DNA of 64,000 nucleotides, taken from Sipunculus nudus (taxonomy: Eukaryota; Annelida; Sipuncula; Golfingiida; Sipunculidae). Position 1 is the first letter of the stretch. Every line of letters starts with the position of its first letter. Made by a program: the position numbers and the translations under genes. The notes under the pieces were generated by a model. It saw nothing but the letters and a program-made list of their open reading frames with translations. It was not told the DNA's origin and searched no databases. Location of the stretch: positions 67,012,659-67,076,658 of the forward strand of contig CM049313.1 in assembly GCA_026874595.1 (NCBI GenBank). The letters are read 5' to 3'. Positions 47,949-59,225 of the stretch are shown piece by piece.

Positions 47949-49606
47949 ATTTGACAAACGCCTCATGGAAATATACGGAGCCCGGGAGACGACATGGTAA
48001 AAAATATTTATTAATTCGTGCGCATGGATTAGTAATTTGTGCGCACGAATTACTAATGCGTGGCCACGAATTACACATCCATGCGCACGAATCACTAGGT
48101 GTGAAAAAATATATTTCCAAGGTGGAGAAAATATTTATTTATTCGTGCGCACGAATTTATTACTAATTAAGAATATAAATATAAAACTCACAGACCCAGT
48201 TGCCGTGCACGGTGTAAACTTTCTTTGGCTTTCTCTGGTAAAAAAAAAACAACAACCTACCTTATCATCGTTGGGGCATAATGGGAACATTATCATAGAC
48301 AAAGCCGAACAGGCTGAACTTTTTAACAGTTATTATGCTTCACAAAGTAACTACAGTTACAGTTCTCAATCGCCATTTGACGATGATGCTAAATTGCAAA
48401 TTACTGATAAACTAGGTAAAATGAACTTCACAGAAACTGAGGTATGTCATATTTCGGATTCGCTTTCCTGCCAGGAACACATGAACATGATTTGTTTGAA
48501 AGCCAATAAGCGTTTGGAAATTTAAAAAAAAATTATAAATTCCATTTCTATATATGAAAGTTTTAGATCGTATGTACAAATCATTAATACGTTTAGTACT
48601 GGAGTGTGGTGTTTTAATATTTAACAATTGTTCTGTCAGACAGTCATACCAACTAGAGAGTATACAACGGAAAGCATGTTTAACATGTACTAGAGCGCCC
48701 TCGACTTCCAGCACTGGAGCTATGGTAAAAGAGCTATAATGGTCAAGTATAAAAATAAGAAGAGAGCTGGCTATACAATCAACATTTTATGAAATGATTA
48801 ACGGACTAGCTCCAGATTATCTGCTAATATATTAACTCAAACTCTGTCTTATGCTCAGCCCTATACAGTCCGCGCAAATCGCATTTGCTAAAGATACCTA
48901 GGTTCACACGGAAAGACTGTCGCTTTTCTTTCCTTTCAATGTTCTTTTCTTTCCTTTCAATAGCCTGCAAACTTTGGAACAGTTTCCTATTATTCAGTCC
49001 ACTTCAATAGATTCCTTTAAGGAAAATGTTCGTGACTATTTAAACCCTGCCTCTCGAGAAATACACAGTTATTATTGCGACAATCATCGTCAACATGAAA
49101 TTATCTATACTATATCACAACTAGTTACCAGTTACTTAAATCAATACCTTTTTTTCAATTGGAAAGACTGATGGTTTTAATCTAACCGATATGCTTATCG
49201 TGTATGAATATATGTGCACTTTTCCAATCTGATCATTTATATGTACATATATACATTTATGTTAATTTTTCACTTTAATTTCACTTTTAATTTATATGCA
49301 GGAGAGCAGTTGCAGTAGCCTTATCGGCTACTTTGTTATCCTTTTGAAATAAATATTTTTCTACCTTGAAAATATATATTCACACCTAGTAATTCGTGCG
49401 CACAGATTAGTAGTTCGTGCGCACGAATTAATAAATATTTTTTCCACCTAGGAAATTTATTTTTTTCACACCGAGTAATTCGTGCGCATGAATTAGTAAT
49501 TCGTGCGCACGAATTAGTAATTCGTGCACACGGATTAGTACTTCGTGCGTACGAATTAATAAGTCCCGGGCTCCGAAAAAATAGGTTTTCGGCGCGTTTA
49601 TCAAAT
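47949..49606. mobile_element. Foldback element made of AATTCGTGCGCACGAATT palindromes, enclosing a LINE fragment
   Basis: The outer repeats ATTTGACAAACGC (47949) and GCGTTTATCAAAT (ending 49606), then CGGAGCCCGGG (47976-47986) and CCCGGGCTCCG (49565-49575), are inverted. The inner arms (about 48010-48170 and 49385-49560) are tandem ~23-bp units of the perfect 18-bp palindrome AATTCGTGCGCACGAATT joined by ACTA/TAGT spacers, with GGTGTGAAAAAATA and CCAAGGTGGA blocks between. Some units are mutated. The interior is a LINE fragment. No transposase was found. Confidence 0.75.
48175..49375 (+). pseudogene. LINE ORF2 fragment with internal deletion
   Basis: The first part reads GNIIIDKAEQAELFNSYYAS and LGKMNFTETEVCHI (48270-48450), the region leading into a jockey/CR1-like RT. 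The central RT is missing. The text resumes as RMYKSLIRLVLECGVLIFNN and RQSYQLESIQRKACLTCTRA (48563-48720), then IRRELAIQSTFYEMINGLAP, PIIQSTSIDSFKENVRDYLN (48984-49043) and a TGA. This is the C-terminal, GIRR-like end of such ORF2 proteins. A 3' UTR with CCTTATCGGCTACTTTG and GAAATAAAT follows. Several stops and shifts make it inactive. Confidence 0.75.
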
Positions 49607-49631
49607 TAGTACACTCGAACAGACCTAGTTA

Positions 49632-49632
<1 letters not shown>

Positions 49633-49681
<49 letters not shown>
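49633..49681. repeat. (TA)n microsatellite
   Basis: Pure TA run shortly after the foldback element. Confidence 0.95.
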
Positions 49682-49683
<2 letters not shown>

Positions 49684-50674
49684 TTACTTTACTTGATTAT
49701 TGAGTTGGTAATCGCTTCTTTTGATATATTTTATTATCTCTCAAAAGAAGTGAAAGAAGTGATACCTAATTCAACATGTTACACATGGACATTGCAGTGT
49801 TTAAAATACAGGCCAGTATGTATTAGCCCTTGACTTTCATTTGTTCCTGAATTAAATGACTGTAAAGGTTCAGCGGCCGGCCGTGAACTTCTTCATTACG
49901 GTTAACGGTCTGTCAATAGGTTGAGCCCGGACGCCATACTGATGTGTCCTGTGGGACAAGGTCGTGAATCATTGTGATCCGTAGCGCCAGGCGCATTTAA
50001 GAGAAAACCATGGATAGGGCAGCACTATCGTCCAAGGCCAGGGTTCGTCGTTACTTGAAAGTCTAGTGAATATTTATTGCGTTGTTAGTAAGACTAGTTC
50101 AGAATCGAACTTTGGAACCTTATATTGTAAATTGTTGAAGGAAATATATGACGTGAGTAAATGCGAGACAACTTACTTATTCTTTGGTTCATCAAACTTT
50201 ACGATTTAACACTAAAATAGCACTAGATAGCCATGAATACGTGACTTGATAGGCTGGTCGGAGAGTCAAAATTGTGAGAGTGCCGAAACGGCGCTTGGCG
50301 CTTAGTAGATCGAAAACCTCAGCAAAAGCTAACTGGTAAACAACATCTAAACTCTAAATAGCTCTAATGTAATGAGAGTAAAACTATAATGTAAAATTTT
50401 CCTACAACCTTTGGACCTAAAATGTCAATACTGCTTCACTTGTATGAAAAATTATCCCTGGAAAACATGCGAACACGGGGACTTGGACGGGGCCGGACTA
50501 TAGCTATGACCATAATTCAATCGACTAGGCCACACAAATAAATCTGTCGTTCTACGGACTCTCTGAGCAGAAAGTACAAACGACTTTCTCCAGTTTTAAC
50601 CAGTCGAGGCACAATATCTGGAATTTTGTCAGCTTAATAGAATATGCAAAACAATACTCCAGTTCTTGAAATAG

Positions 50675-50676
<2 letters not shown>
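49682..50676. other. Interval with no recognised gene
   Basis: No recognised frames or repeats. Confidence 0.4.

Positions 50677-50736
<60 letters not shown>
50677..50736. repeat. (TA)n microsatellite
   Basis: Pure TA run. The YIYI frames across it are artefacts. Confidence 0.95.
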
Positions 50737-50739
<3 letters not shown>

Positions 50740-50803
50740 CTCCATCAGTTCTCCCTGCTGCATGCAAAAGTCGCCATGCCGACACGTGTAGTGGGTGAGA
50801 CTA

Positions 50804-50846
50804 TGACGTCACTACCATGACGTCACTTCGCTGGTTCCTATAAAAG
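50804..50846 (+). promoter_or_regulatory. Two perfect CRE sites upstream of a TATA box
   Basis: TGACGTCA occurs at 50804-50811 and 50818-50825, 14 bases apart. TATAAAAG follows at 50839-50846, and an E-box CACGTG lies at about 50783. Paired CREs just upstream of TATA are typical of cAMP-responsive promoters. A start site would fall near 50870. No transcript is evident, and the tRNA-like sequence starts right there, so this could be coincidence. Confidence 0.45.
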
Positions 50847-50874
50847 TGTACAAATACACAGTGAGGTTGGGAAT

Positions 50875-50946
50875 CTGTCATGGCCAAGTGGACTAAGGCA
50901 GCCGCACCGGAAATCGGAAGATCGTGGGTTCGTATCCCACTGGCAG
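50875..50946 (+). tRNA. tRNA-Ser-like sequence (GGA anticodon), SINE head or pseudogene
   Basis: CTGTCA (50875-50880) pairs with TGGCAG (50941-50946) with one G-T pair. The A box TGGCCAAGTGG (50881-50891) has a GCC/GGC D stem. An anticodon-arm-like CCG...CGG with loop CCGGAAA would give GGA. The T arm is a perfect GTGGG/CCCAC with B box GGTTCGTATCC, in which the usual GA of TTCGA is GT. The acceptor has six pairs rather than seven and the anticodon stem is bulged. A TA tract 45 bases downstream fits a SINE tail. Confidence 0.5.
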
Positions 50947-50990
50947 TGAACCACTTTTCTGTGTATACCCTTTCCATCTATGAAACAATG

Positions 50991-51013
50991 TATATATATA
51001 TATATATATATAT
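50991..51013. repeat. (TA)n tract, possible SINE tail
   Basis: Short TA run after AAACAATG. Confidence 0.85.
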
Positions 51014-51330
51014 GATTGACACGAAATATATTTAGGTTATTAATTCCATAGCACAAATCTGGAACATTACCAATGACCTGGTCCTTATTTACCAAACAAA
51101 AGGCTGATCGTGAAAAAATTGAACGGCAATTCCGTAGGACAATATTTGTTTTTTTTTTCTGTGTGAGGCCTTACCGAACAGTACAGTGAATATACAAAAC
51201 CATTCATCAAGGCCTGGGTCCTTACGTGTCGTTCATTGCTTCTTTTTACCAAGTCGGGTGCAATTGGTAATAATGGAATTCACCATACCAATTGGATCAT
51301 CCCAAACTAGCCTGATTTAGTCAAAATAAC

Positions 51331-51688
51331 ACAGGCTGGGGGAAGCAATAGTCCATTCAAAAATAAAGTTGCTCAACCAGTTGTCCAATTTCGTGCAGGT
51401 AAATAAATTCTGAGATTCACTTAGCCAAGTATTTATGTAAATGTTCCTACACAGGATGGGTGACAGAAAGATTCCCAACCCAACGCCGTACCTTAATGCT
51501 GGTTATATTACAGGCTGGGTGAAGCAATAGTCCATTCAAAAATAAAGTTGCTCAACCAGTTGTCCAATTTCGTGCAGGTAAATAAATTCTGAGTTTCACT
51601 TAGCCAAGTATTTATGTAAATGTTCCTACACAGGATGGGTGACAGAAAGATTCCCAACCCAACGCCGTACCTTAATGCTGGTGATATT
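51331..51688. repeat. 179-bp tandem duplication, two copies
   Basis: ACAGGCTGGG starts copies at 51331 and 51510. I saw only a few substitutions between them, so it is recent. No frame or transposon ends. Confidence 0.92.
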
Positions 51689-52194
51689 ACAGGTTCAGAA
51701 TCTTATGCTGCATTTGAAAGCTCTGAGTTATATGGTAAATACGAGTTGACAAGTGGAGAGTAGCGTTCGATACGTGGCCCCAGTGGTATTTACGAATAGC
51801 AAAGTGGGGCTTGTAGGACTAACCCCATTTTCTAACTTGCTTTATTAATTTTGTAGCTGAGCCTCCAAATATGCTACAATAGAAGTGGCTACAAAATCAA
51901 CGCCACTGCAGGAACATATTGTGACAGATCATATGACATACAACGACCGTATATGAAAGGGCCAAGGTCTGACCACTTCCGAACGGTATGAATAATATAG
52001 AAATAGGAGCAATTATCATCTAATAGCAGAAAACAATAACAATGGCCCTTAGTTCTGTGACTAATAAAAAATAAATTTACTTGAGTACAAGTTTATAAAT
52101 AAAAAAATTATTATTTACATAATGCACTTTTATATTTAATATTCTGTCAAGTCGGGTTGAAGTTTCCGAATGAAAGTCTATCTATACTATAGGT
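51689..52194. other. Interval with no recognised gene
   Basis: No recognised feature. It ends in a TCTATCTATACTATAG stretch that could be a splice acceptor. Confidence 0.35.
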
Positions 52195-52263
52195 TCCTGA
52201 ATTGTGCAATTTATTCAATAATGCATACATATTATCGGCACAACGAAGCATGTTGTCCTCCAT

Positions 52264-52429
52264 GACTCCCTCAAATTTAACATCTATACTTCTCTTGGTA
52301 ATTATTGTTCATATGTGGACAGAGGTTTGTAGTGGCTACGCTGAGCAAGGACGGCAAGATGACTGTAGTATCAATCAATTGTTCCACTCGGCCATTCTGG
52401 AAAGAGCATCTTGGATTATCAGCAGATAA
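52264..52429 (+). CDS. Possible small secreted peptide (terminal exon), function unknown
   Basis: From the third Met of a 75-codon frame the peptide is MTPSNLTSILLLVIIVHMWT, then EVCSG and YAEQGRQDDC. It has a convincing signal peptide (hydrophobic LTSILLLVIIV core, small residues before a likely cut after CSG) and a 30-residue tail with a single Cys. A polypyrimidine-AG lies at about 52194 upstream and an AATAAA at 52626-52631 downstream, consistent with a 3' terminal exon. I do not recognise the peptide family and see no dibasic cleavage sites. A chance frame is quite possible. Confidence 0.3.
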
Positions 52430-53139
52430 TTTATCACAATACACCTAAATTGTACATGGTTTTTAATGACATTAAGTAGAATACTTGGATTAATTAGAGT
52501 ACTCAATGCCAGATAGGTGGTCGGGTTATAACAAAGGGTCGGGGATGCTTTATAATGTGTCCTTAAACTCTGAAAAGACCCCCGAACTACCCCGTCGTCT
52601 CCATGTAGCACATGCTCGTTTTACAAATAAATATCGTGCGTGTCGCTCTGACTGGCTCGGTATACAGGTTATGTGAGATGTCTTTAATGTTCTTTGAACC
52701 GAATACTGCGAAATGGCTGTATGCTGTTTTAAACTGGTGTTAAATTATTTACGTCACAAAATTTAGAATATATGGTAAACTAGCGTTTGCAGTTGCTAAG
52801 CGATAGCAAAGGAAACCCCCGCCCGCATATCCACGCCTATATACAGCTCCATTGATCTACGATTTTAACTGCTGTAAGTTATATGACCTTGACCATGAAT
52901 TCTTAGTTTCTTTATGTGACAGTGTGATTTGAGATATTAAAGGAATCTCACACTTTAGACCCATCTGTATACAGGAAACCCGTTTACTTTTCATAGATTT
53001 ATACCTAAGCCGGTTGGCGAGCCGTATTATGCTCAATCTTGAGTTTGTCTATCGGCAATTAAAAAACAAGTATGGCAGGCTTTGAAAAATAACCAAATGA
53101 GAAATATCCATTATATTTTGGAGATAATCGATATCGTAT
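52430..53139. other. Interval with no recognised gene
   Basis: Holds the AATAAA at 52626. Nothing else recognised. Confidence 0.35.
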
Positions 53140-53849
53140 TGTTACAGGTATCTGTTTAATTATGCGCGGGAGTGTTACGTGTGTCTGTTGACATTCTGAT
53201 GCGTTTAGCGCAGGCATAGTTCGTTGCTAAGGGAACCTCGCTTCTTTGGCGCTGGCTCGCGTGTGGGATCTGAAGCGTAGAGACACAGAGTTCTTTGTTC
53301 TAGATGTTTCAGGTCTGTTCATGTGCGTGTGTATTCTTCTTTGGGAATTTTCCATTTCTAGAATTTTCGGGAGAGAGGTATAAATTAGGGGCTGTATTTA
53401 GAGCCGGGAGAAAGGAATATACCAGCGAGCACTATGATTGTTACTGTCTCGTCAGTTTGGGACCTTACCGAAAATTGCAGAGGTGTTAGATATTTAACGG
53501 ACATAATATAGATGTAAAACAGAATGTCTCGAGTTTGACTTTGGATTATTACTATTTACGTGGATTATTTATGTTAAAGGACTCTTGTTGAGCTGTGACA
53601 GTAGTGGTATCAAGAAAGCCTTTTATTGTTTAACTGTGTAATTGTATTGATTTAGTGTGTTGTAATATAAGGATTGTTCTAAGAATAAATTATAATTATT
53701 TGTTAACAAAAAACCACTTACATCTTTATTTATTTCCCTAGACATTTCACGCTGCCTAGTGTTACAGAATCTGATTCATTTTTTTATCTCCGTAACAAAA
53801 TTTATGCTCGTCACGATTACTTGATCTGTTGTTATTAGGTTCCGTAACA
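53140..53849 (+). mobile_element. Solo LTR (third subfamily)
   Basis: TGTTACAGGTATCTG to GGTTCCGTAACA. It has TATAAATTAGGGGCTG near 53380, GAATAAATTATAATTATT, GCTGCCTAGTGTTAC and a CACGATTACTTGATC variant. The U3 start with GGTATCT matches the solo LTR at 6890. Confidence 0.9.
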
Positions 53850-54013
53850 ATATGAATCTGCTATTAAGTAACTATCACTGACAATTAAAAGTGCTGGACA
53901 ATATTTGAAACAATGTTATTCTTAATTCCTTCCTGACAACCACGACCATAAAATACTGAAGATAAGTCATACTTTTTTAAAGTGAATTCATCAGTGTCGT
54001 ATGATGATATAAC

Positions 54014-54807
54014 TGTATCACGGACAATAGATCAACAGATCTAGTAGTCGTGACGAGCATAAATTTTGTTATGGAGATAAAAAATAATCAGATTCTGTAA
54101 CACTAGGCAGCATGAAATGTTAAGTGGATGGAATAAAGAAGTCAGTTGTTTTTTGTTAACAAATAATTATAATTTACTCTTAAAACAATCCTAATATTAC
54201 AATACACTAAATCAATACAATTACACTGTTAAACAATAAAAGGCCTTTCTTGATACCACCACTGTCACAGCTCAACAAGTCCTTTAAAACATATAATCCA
54301 GATGAACAGTTCACGTAAATCTTCTCAGAAAATAATAGTCCAATTTAATCCCGAGAACAATCTGTTGTAATCCCAAAGGCAAATTAAAGACTATATAAAA
54401 TCTGTTACAAATTTCGAAAAATATCTATAAGTTCTGCAATTATCGGAAAGGTCCATAAACTGGCTCACACTCTTCCGTGTCCGCTGGATTTTTTTTTCTC
54501 TCTCTCCTCGCGACTCTTAACACATCCCCTATTTATAACTTTTTCATCCGAAAATACTGGACCGTGGAGAATCACAAAAAAATAATACACACGTTACAGG
54601 AACAAACTTGAAACATCTAGAACGAAGAACGCTGTGTTTCTGCTCTTCGGGCCCCGCACTCGAGCCGGCCCGACTCGCACGTCTCCCATGGCAACGATCT
54701 ATTTCTGCCTAACTGACTCATATGGCACTCCTGCGTACAATAAACCAGGGCCTGCCTAACACGAATCAGAATGTCATCAACGCACAATAATAGTGATATA
54801 TGTAACA
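54014..54807 (-). mobile_element. Solo LTR facing the previous one
   Basis: Minus strand from TGTTACATATATCAC (54807) to a decayed end near 54014 (TGTATCACGGACAATAG). GTGACAGTGGTGGTATCAAG and the AGAGTAAATTATAATTATT block are shared with 53140-53849. Its R-U5 end faces that of its neighbour across ~165 bases. Confidence 0.88.
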
Positions 54808-55184
54808 ATATAATTCACCAAATCTTGAAATATTTCTATGCATGTTGAGCTTAGGGAGCTATATGCATTGTATGATACCGTTTAGAATTAATGGTCTGTG
54901 AAACAGTGATGTAGTCCATCTATACCATCCGAAGCTAGAGTACAAGTCCGAGTCCAGCCTCGGGCAAGTCTGAGTCCTTGAGGTTCGATTCCAAATCCAC
55001 AATCTTCTAGTGGGAGTCATTAAAATCAGATTCCAAATCCAATTAAAAAAAATATTTCCTTATTTAAAGAAATTAAAAAAGGATATTTGTGGTAATCAAT
55101 TGCATGCATATTTTACGTTAGTTTACAAGTGCCCTTTATTTGAATGTTTCATTTCGTTTATTCCCTGATGCAGAGCTATGTCTT
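54808..55184. other. Spacer with a fragment of the 33-bp repeat
   Basis: AAGTCCGAGTCCAGCCTCGG and GAGTCCTTGAGGTTCGATTC at 54949-54995 resemble the 33-bp units at 59226-59812. The ~70-bp array therefore lies between two parts of that repeat. Confidence 0.55.
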
Positions 55185-58100
55185 GGTATATGTACTGTCT
55201 ATTTTTTTAATATCTGTTGGTAGTTAACCCGTGTGCACAGTCTTTATATGATCTGTGATAGAGTTGTCTATTTTTTAATATCTGTTGGTAGTTAACCCGT
55301 GTGCACAGTCTTTATATGATCTGTGATAGCGTTGTCTTTTTTTTTATCTGTTGGTAGTTAGCTCATGTGAACAGTCTTTATATGATCTGTGACAGAGTTG
55401 TCTATTTTTTTTAATATCTGTTGGTAGTTAACCCATGTGAACAGTCTTTATATGATCTTGGTATATGTACTGTCTATTTTTTTTAATATCTGTTGGTAGT
55501 TAACCTGTGTGCACAGTCTTTATATGATCTGTGATAGAGTTGTTTATTTTTTAATATCTGTTGGTAGTTAACCCGTGTGCACAGTCTTTATATGATCTGT
55601 GATAGAGTTGTCTATTTTTTAATATCTGTTGGTAGTTAACCCGTGTGCACAGTCTTTATATGATCTGTGATAGCGTTGTCTTTTTTTTTTATCTGTTGGT
55701 AGTTAGCTCATGTGAACAGTCTTTATATGATCTGTGACAGAGTTGTCTATTTTTTTTAATATCTGTTGGTAGTTAACCCATGTGAACAGTCTTTATATGA
55801 TCTGTGACAGAGTTGTCTATTTTTTTTTAATATCTGTTGGTAGTTAACCGTTGTGAACAGTCTTTATATGATCTGTGACAGAGTTGTCTATTTTATTAAT
55901 ATCTGTTGGTAGTTAACCCATGCGAACAGTCTTCATATGATCTGTGACAGAGTTGTCTATTTTTTTTAATATCTGTTGGTAGTTAACCCATGTGAACAGT
56001 CTTTATATGATCTGTGACAGAGTTGTCTATTTTTTTTTAATATCTGTTGGTAGTTAACCGTTGTGAACAGTCTTTATATGATCTGTGACAGAGTTGTCTA
56101 TTTTATTAATATCTGTTGGTAGTTAACCCATGCGAACAGTCTTTATATGATCTGTGACAGAGTTGTCTATTTTTTTAATATCTGTTGGTAGTTAACCCAT
56201 GTGCACAGTCTTTATATGATCTGTGACAGAGTTGTCTATTTTTTGTAATATCTGTTGGTAGGTAACCCGTGCACAGTCTTTATATAATCTGTGACAGAAT
56301 TGTCTATCTTTTTTAATATCTGTTGGTAGTTAACCCATGTGCACAGTCTTTATATGATTTGTGACAGAGTTGTCTATTTTTTTTAATCATATGCACAGTC
56401 TTTATGTAATCTATGACAGAGTTATCTATTTTTTTTAATATCTGTTGGTAGTTAGCTCATGTGAAAAGTCTTTATATGATCTGTGATAGAGTTGTCTATT
56501 TTTTAAATTTCTGTTGGTAGTTAACCCATGTGCACAGTCTTTATATGATCTGTGACAGAGTTGTCTATTTTTTTAAAATATATGTTGGTAGTTAGCTCAT
56601 GTGAACAGTCTTTATATGATCTGTGACGGAGTTGTCTATTTTTTATAATATCTGTTGGTAGTTAACCGTTGTGAACAGTCTTTATATGATCTGTGACAGA
56701 GTTGTCTATTTTTTTTAATATCTGTTGGTAGTTAACCGTTGTGAACAGTCTTTATATGATCTGTGACAGAGTTGTCTATTTTTTATAATATCTGTTGGTA
56801 GTTAACCGTTGTGAACAGTCTTTATATGATTTGTGACAGAGTTGTCTATTTTTTTTAATCATATGCACAGTCTTTATGTAATCTATGACAGAGTTATCTA
56901 TTTTTTTTAATATCTGTTGGTAGTTAGCTCATGTGAAAAGTCTTTATATGATCTGTGATAGAGTTGTCTATTTTTTAAATTTCTGTTGGTAGTTAACCCA
57001 TGTGCACAGTCTTTATATGATCTGTGACAGAGTTGTCTATTTTTTTAAAATATATGTTGGTAGTTAGCTCATGTGAACAGTCTTTATATGATCTGTGACG
57101 GAGTTGTCTATTTTTTATAATATCTGTTGGTAGTTAACCGTTGTGAACAGTCTTTATATGATCTGTGACAGAGTTGTCTATTTTTTTTAATATCTGTTGG
57201 TAGTTAACCGTTGTGAACAGTCTTTATATGATCTGTGACAGAGTTGTCTATTTTTTTAATATCTGTTGGTAGTTAACCCATGCGAACAGTCTTTATATGA
57301 TCTGTGACAGAGTTGTTTTATTTTTTTAATATCTGTTGGTAGTTAACCCATGCGAACAGTCTTTATATGATCTGTGACAGAGTTGTCTATTTTTTTTATA
57401 TCTGTTGGTAGTTAACCCATGTGCACAGTCTTTATATGATCTGTGACAGAGTTGTCTATTTTTTGTAATATCTGTTGGTAGGTAACCCATGTGCAGAGTC
57501 TTTATATAATCTGTGACAGAGTTGTCTATTTTTTTTTTTAATATCTGTTGGTAGTTAACCCATGTGCACAGTCTTTATACGATCTGTGACAGAGTTGTCT
57601 ATTTTTTTAAATATCTGTTGGTAGTTAACCCATGTGAACAGTCTTTATACGATCTGTGACAGATTTGTCTATTTTTTTAAATATCTGTTGGTAGTTAACC
57701 CATGTGAACAGTCTTAATATGATCTGTGACAGAGTTGTCTATTTTTTTTAATATCTGTTGGTAGTTAACCCATGTGAACAGTCTTTATATGATCTGTGAC
57801 AGAGTTGTCTATTTTTTATAATATCTGTTGGTAGTTAACCGTTGTGAACAGTCTTTATATGATCTGTGACAGAGTTGTCTATTTTTTTTAATCATATGCA
57901 CAGTCTTTATGTAATCTATGACAGAGTTATCTATTTTTTTTAATATCTGTTGGTAGTTAGCTCATGTGAAAAGTCTTTATATGATCTGTGATAGAGTTGT
58001 CTATTTTTTAAATTTCTGTTGGTAGTTAACCCATGTGCACAGTCTTTATATGATCTGTGACAGAGTTGTCTATTTTTTTTTAATATATGTTGGTAGTTAG

Positions 58101-59190
58101 CTCATGTGAACAGTCTTTATATGATCTGTGACAGAGTTGTCTATTTTTTTTAATATCTGTTGGTAGTTAACCCATGTGAACAGTCTTTATATGATCTGTG
58201 ACGGAGTTGTCTATTTTTTATAATATCTGTTGGTAGTTAACCGTTGTGAACAGTCTTTATATGATCTGTGACAGAGTTGTCTATTTTTTTTAATATCTGT
58301 TGGTAGTTAACCGTTGTGAACAGTCTTTATATGATCTGTGACAGAGTTGTCTATTTTTTTAATATCTGTTGGTAGTTAACCCATGCGAACAGTCTTTATA
58401 TGATCTGTGACAGAGTTGTCTAATTTTTTAATATCTGTTGGTAGTTAACCCATGCGAACAGTCTTTATATGATCTGTGACAGAGTTGTCTATTTTTTTTA
58501 TATCTGTTGGTAGTTAACCCATGTGCACAGTCTTTATATGATCTGTGACAGAGTTGTCTATTTTTTGTAATATCTGTTGGTAGGTAACCCATGTGCACAG
58601 TCTTTATATAATCTGTGACAAAGTTGTCTATTTTTTTAATATCTGTTGGTAGTTAACCCATGTGCACAGTCTTTATATGATCTGTGACAGAGTTGTCTCG
58701 TTTTTAAATATCTGTTGGTAGGTAACCTATGTGAACAGTCTTTATAAGATCTGTGACAGAGTTGTCTATTTTTTTTAATATCTGTTGGTAGGTAACCCAT
58801 GTGCAGAGTCTTTATATAATCTGTGACAGAGTTGTCTATTTTTTTTTAAATATCTGTTGGTAGTTAACCCATGTGCACAGTCTTTATATGATCTGCGACA
58901 TAGTTGTCTATTTTTTTTTAATATCTCTTGGTAGTTAACCCATGTGAACAGTCTTTAAATGATCAGTGACAGAGTTGTCTATTTTATAATATCTGTTGGT
59001 AGTTAACCCATGTGAACAGTCTTTATATGATCTGTGACAGAGTTGTCTATTTTATAATATCTGTTGGTAGTTAACCCATGTGAACAGTCTTTATATAATC
59101 TGTGACAGAGTTGTCTATTTTTTTAATATCTGTTGGTAGTTAAACCATGGTAACAGTCTTTATATGATCTGTGACAGAGTTTTCTTTTGT
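55185..59190 (+). repeat. Satellite-like array, ~68-72-bp unit, about 55 copies
   Basis: Unit: TCTGTTGGTAGTTAACCC, then ATGTGAACAGTCTTTATATG, ATCTGTGACAGAGTTGTC and TATTT(T)nAATA. Length varies mainly by the T run. Variants (GTTAGCTCATG, GTTAACCGTTG, and a truncated AATCATATGCACAG unit) recur in the same order near 56385, 56858 and 57892, and a 275-base block repeats at 55181 and 55456, so there is higher-order structure. Confidence 0.95.
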
Positions 59191-59225
59191 ATTTTATTTG
59201 AGATGGACATGGGATGATATCTCGA

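Noticed and set aside
47853-48166. Histidine/alanine repeat frames (IRAHG, CARIT type)
   Set aside because: Translation of the palindromic foldback array. Frames open on both strands follow from the palindrome.
53140-54807. The two LTRs as the ends of one inverted element
   Set aside because: They are in opposite orientation, with only ~165 bases between and no internal sequence, so they are separate solo LTRs.
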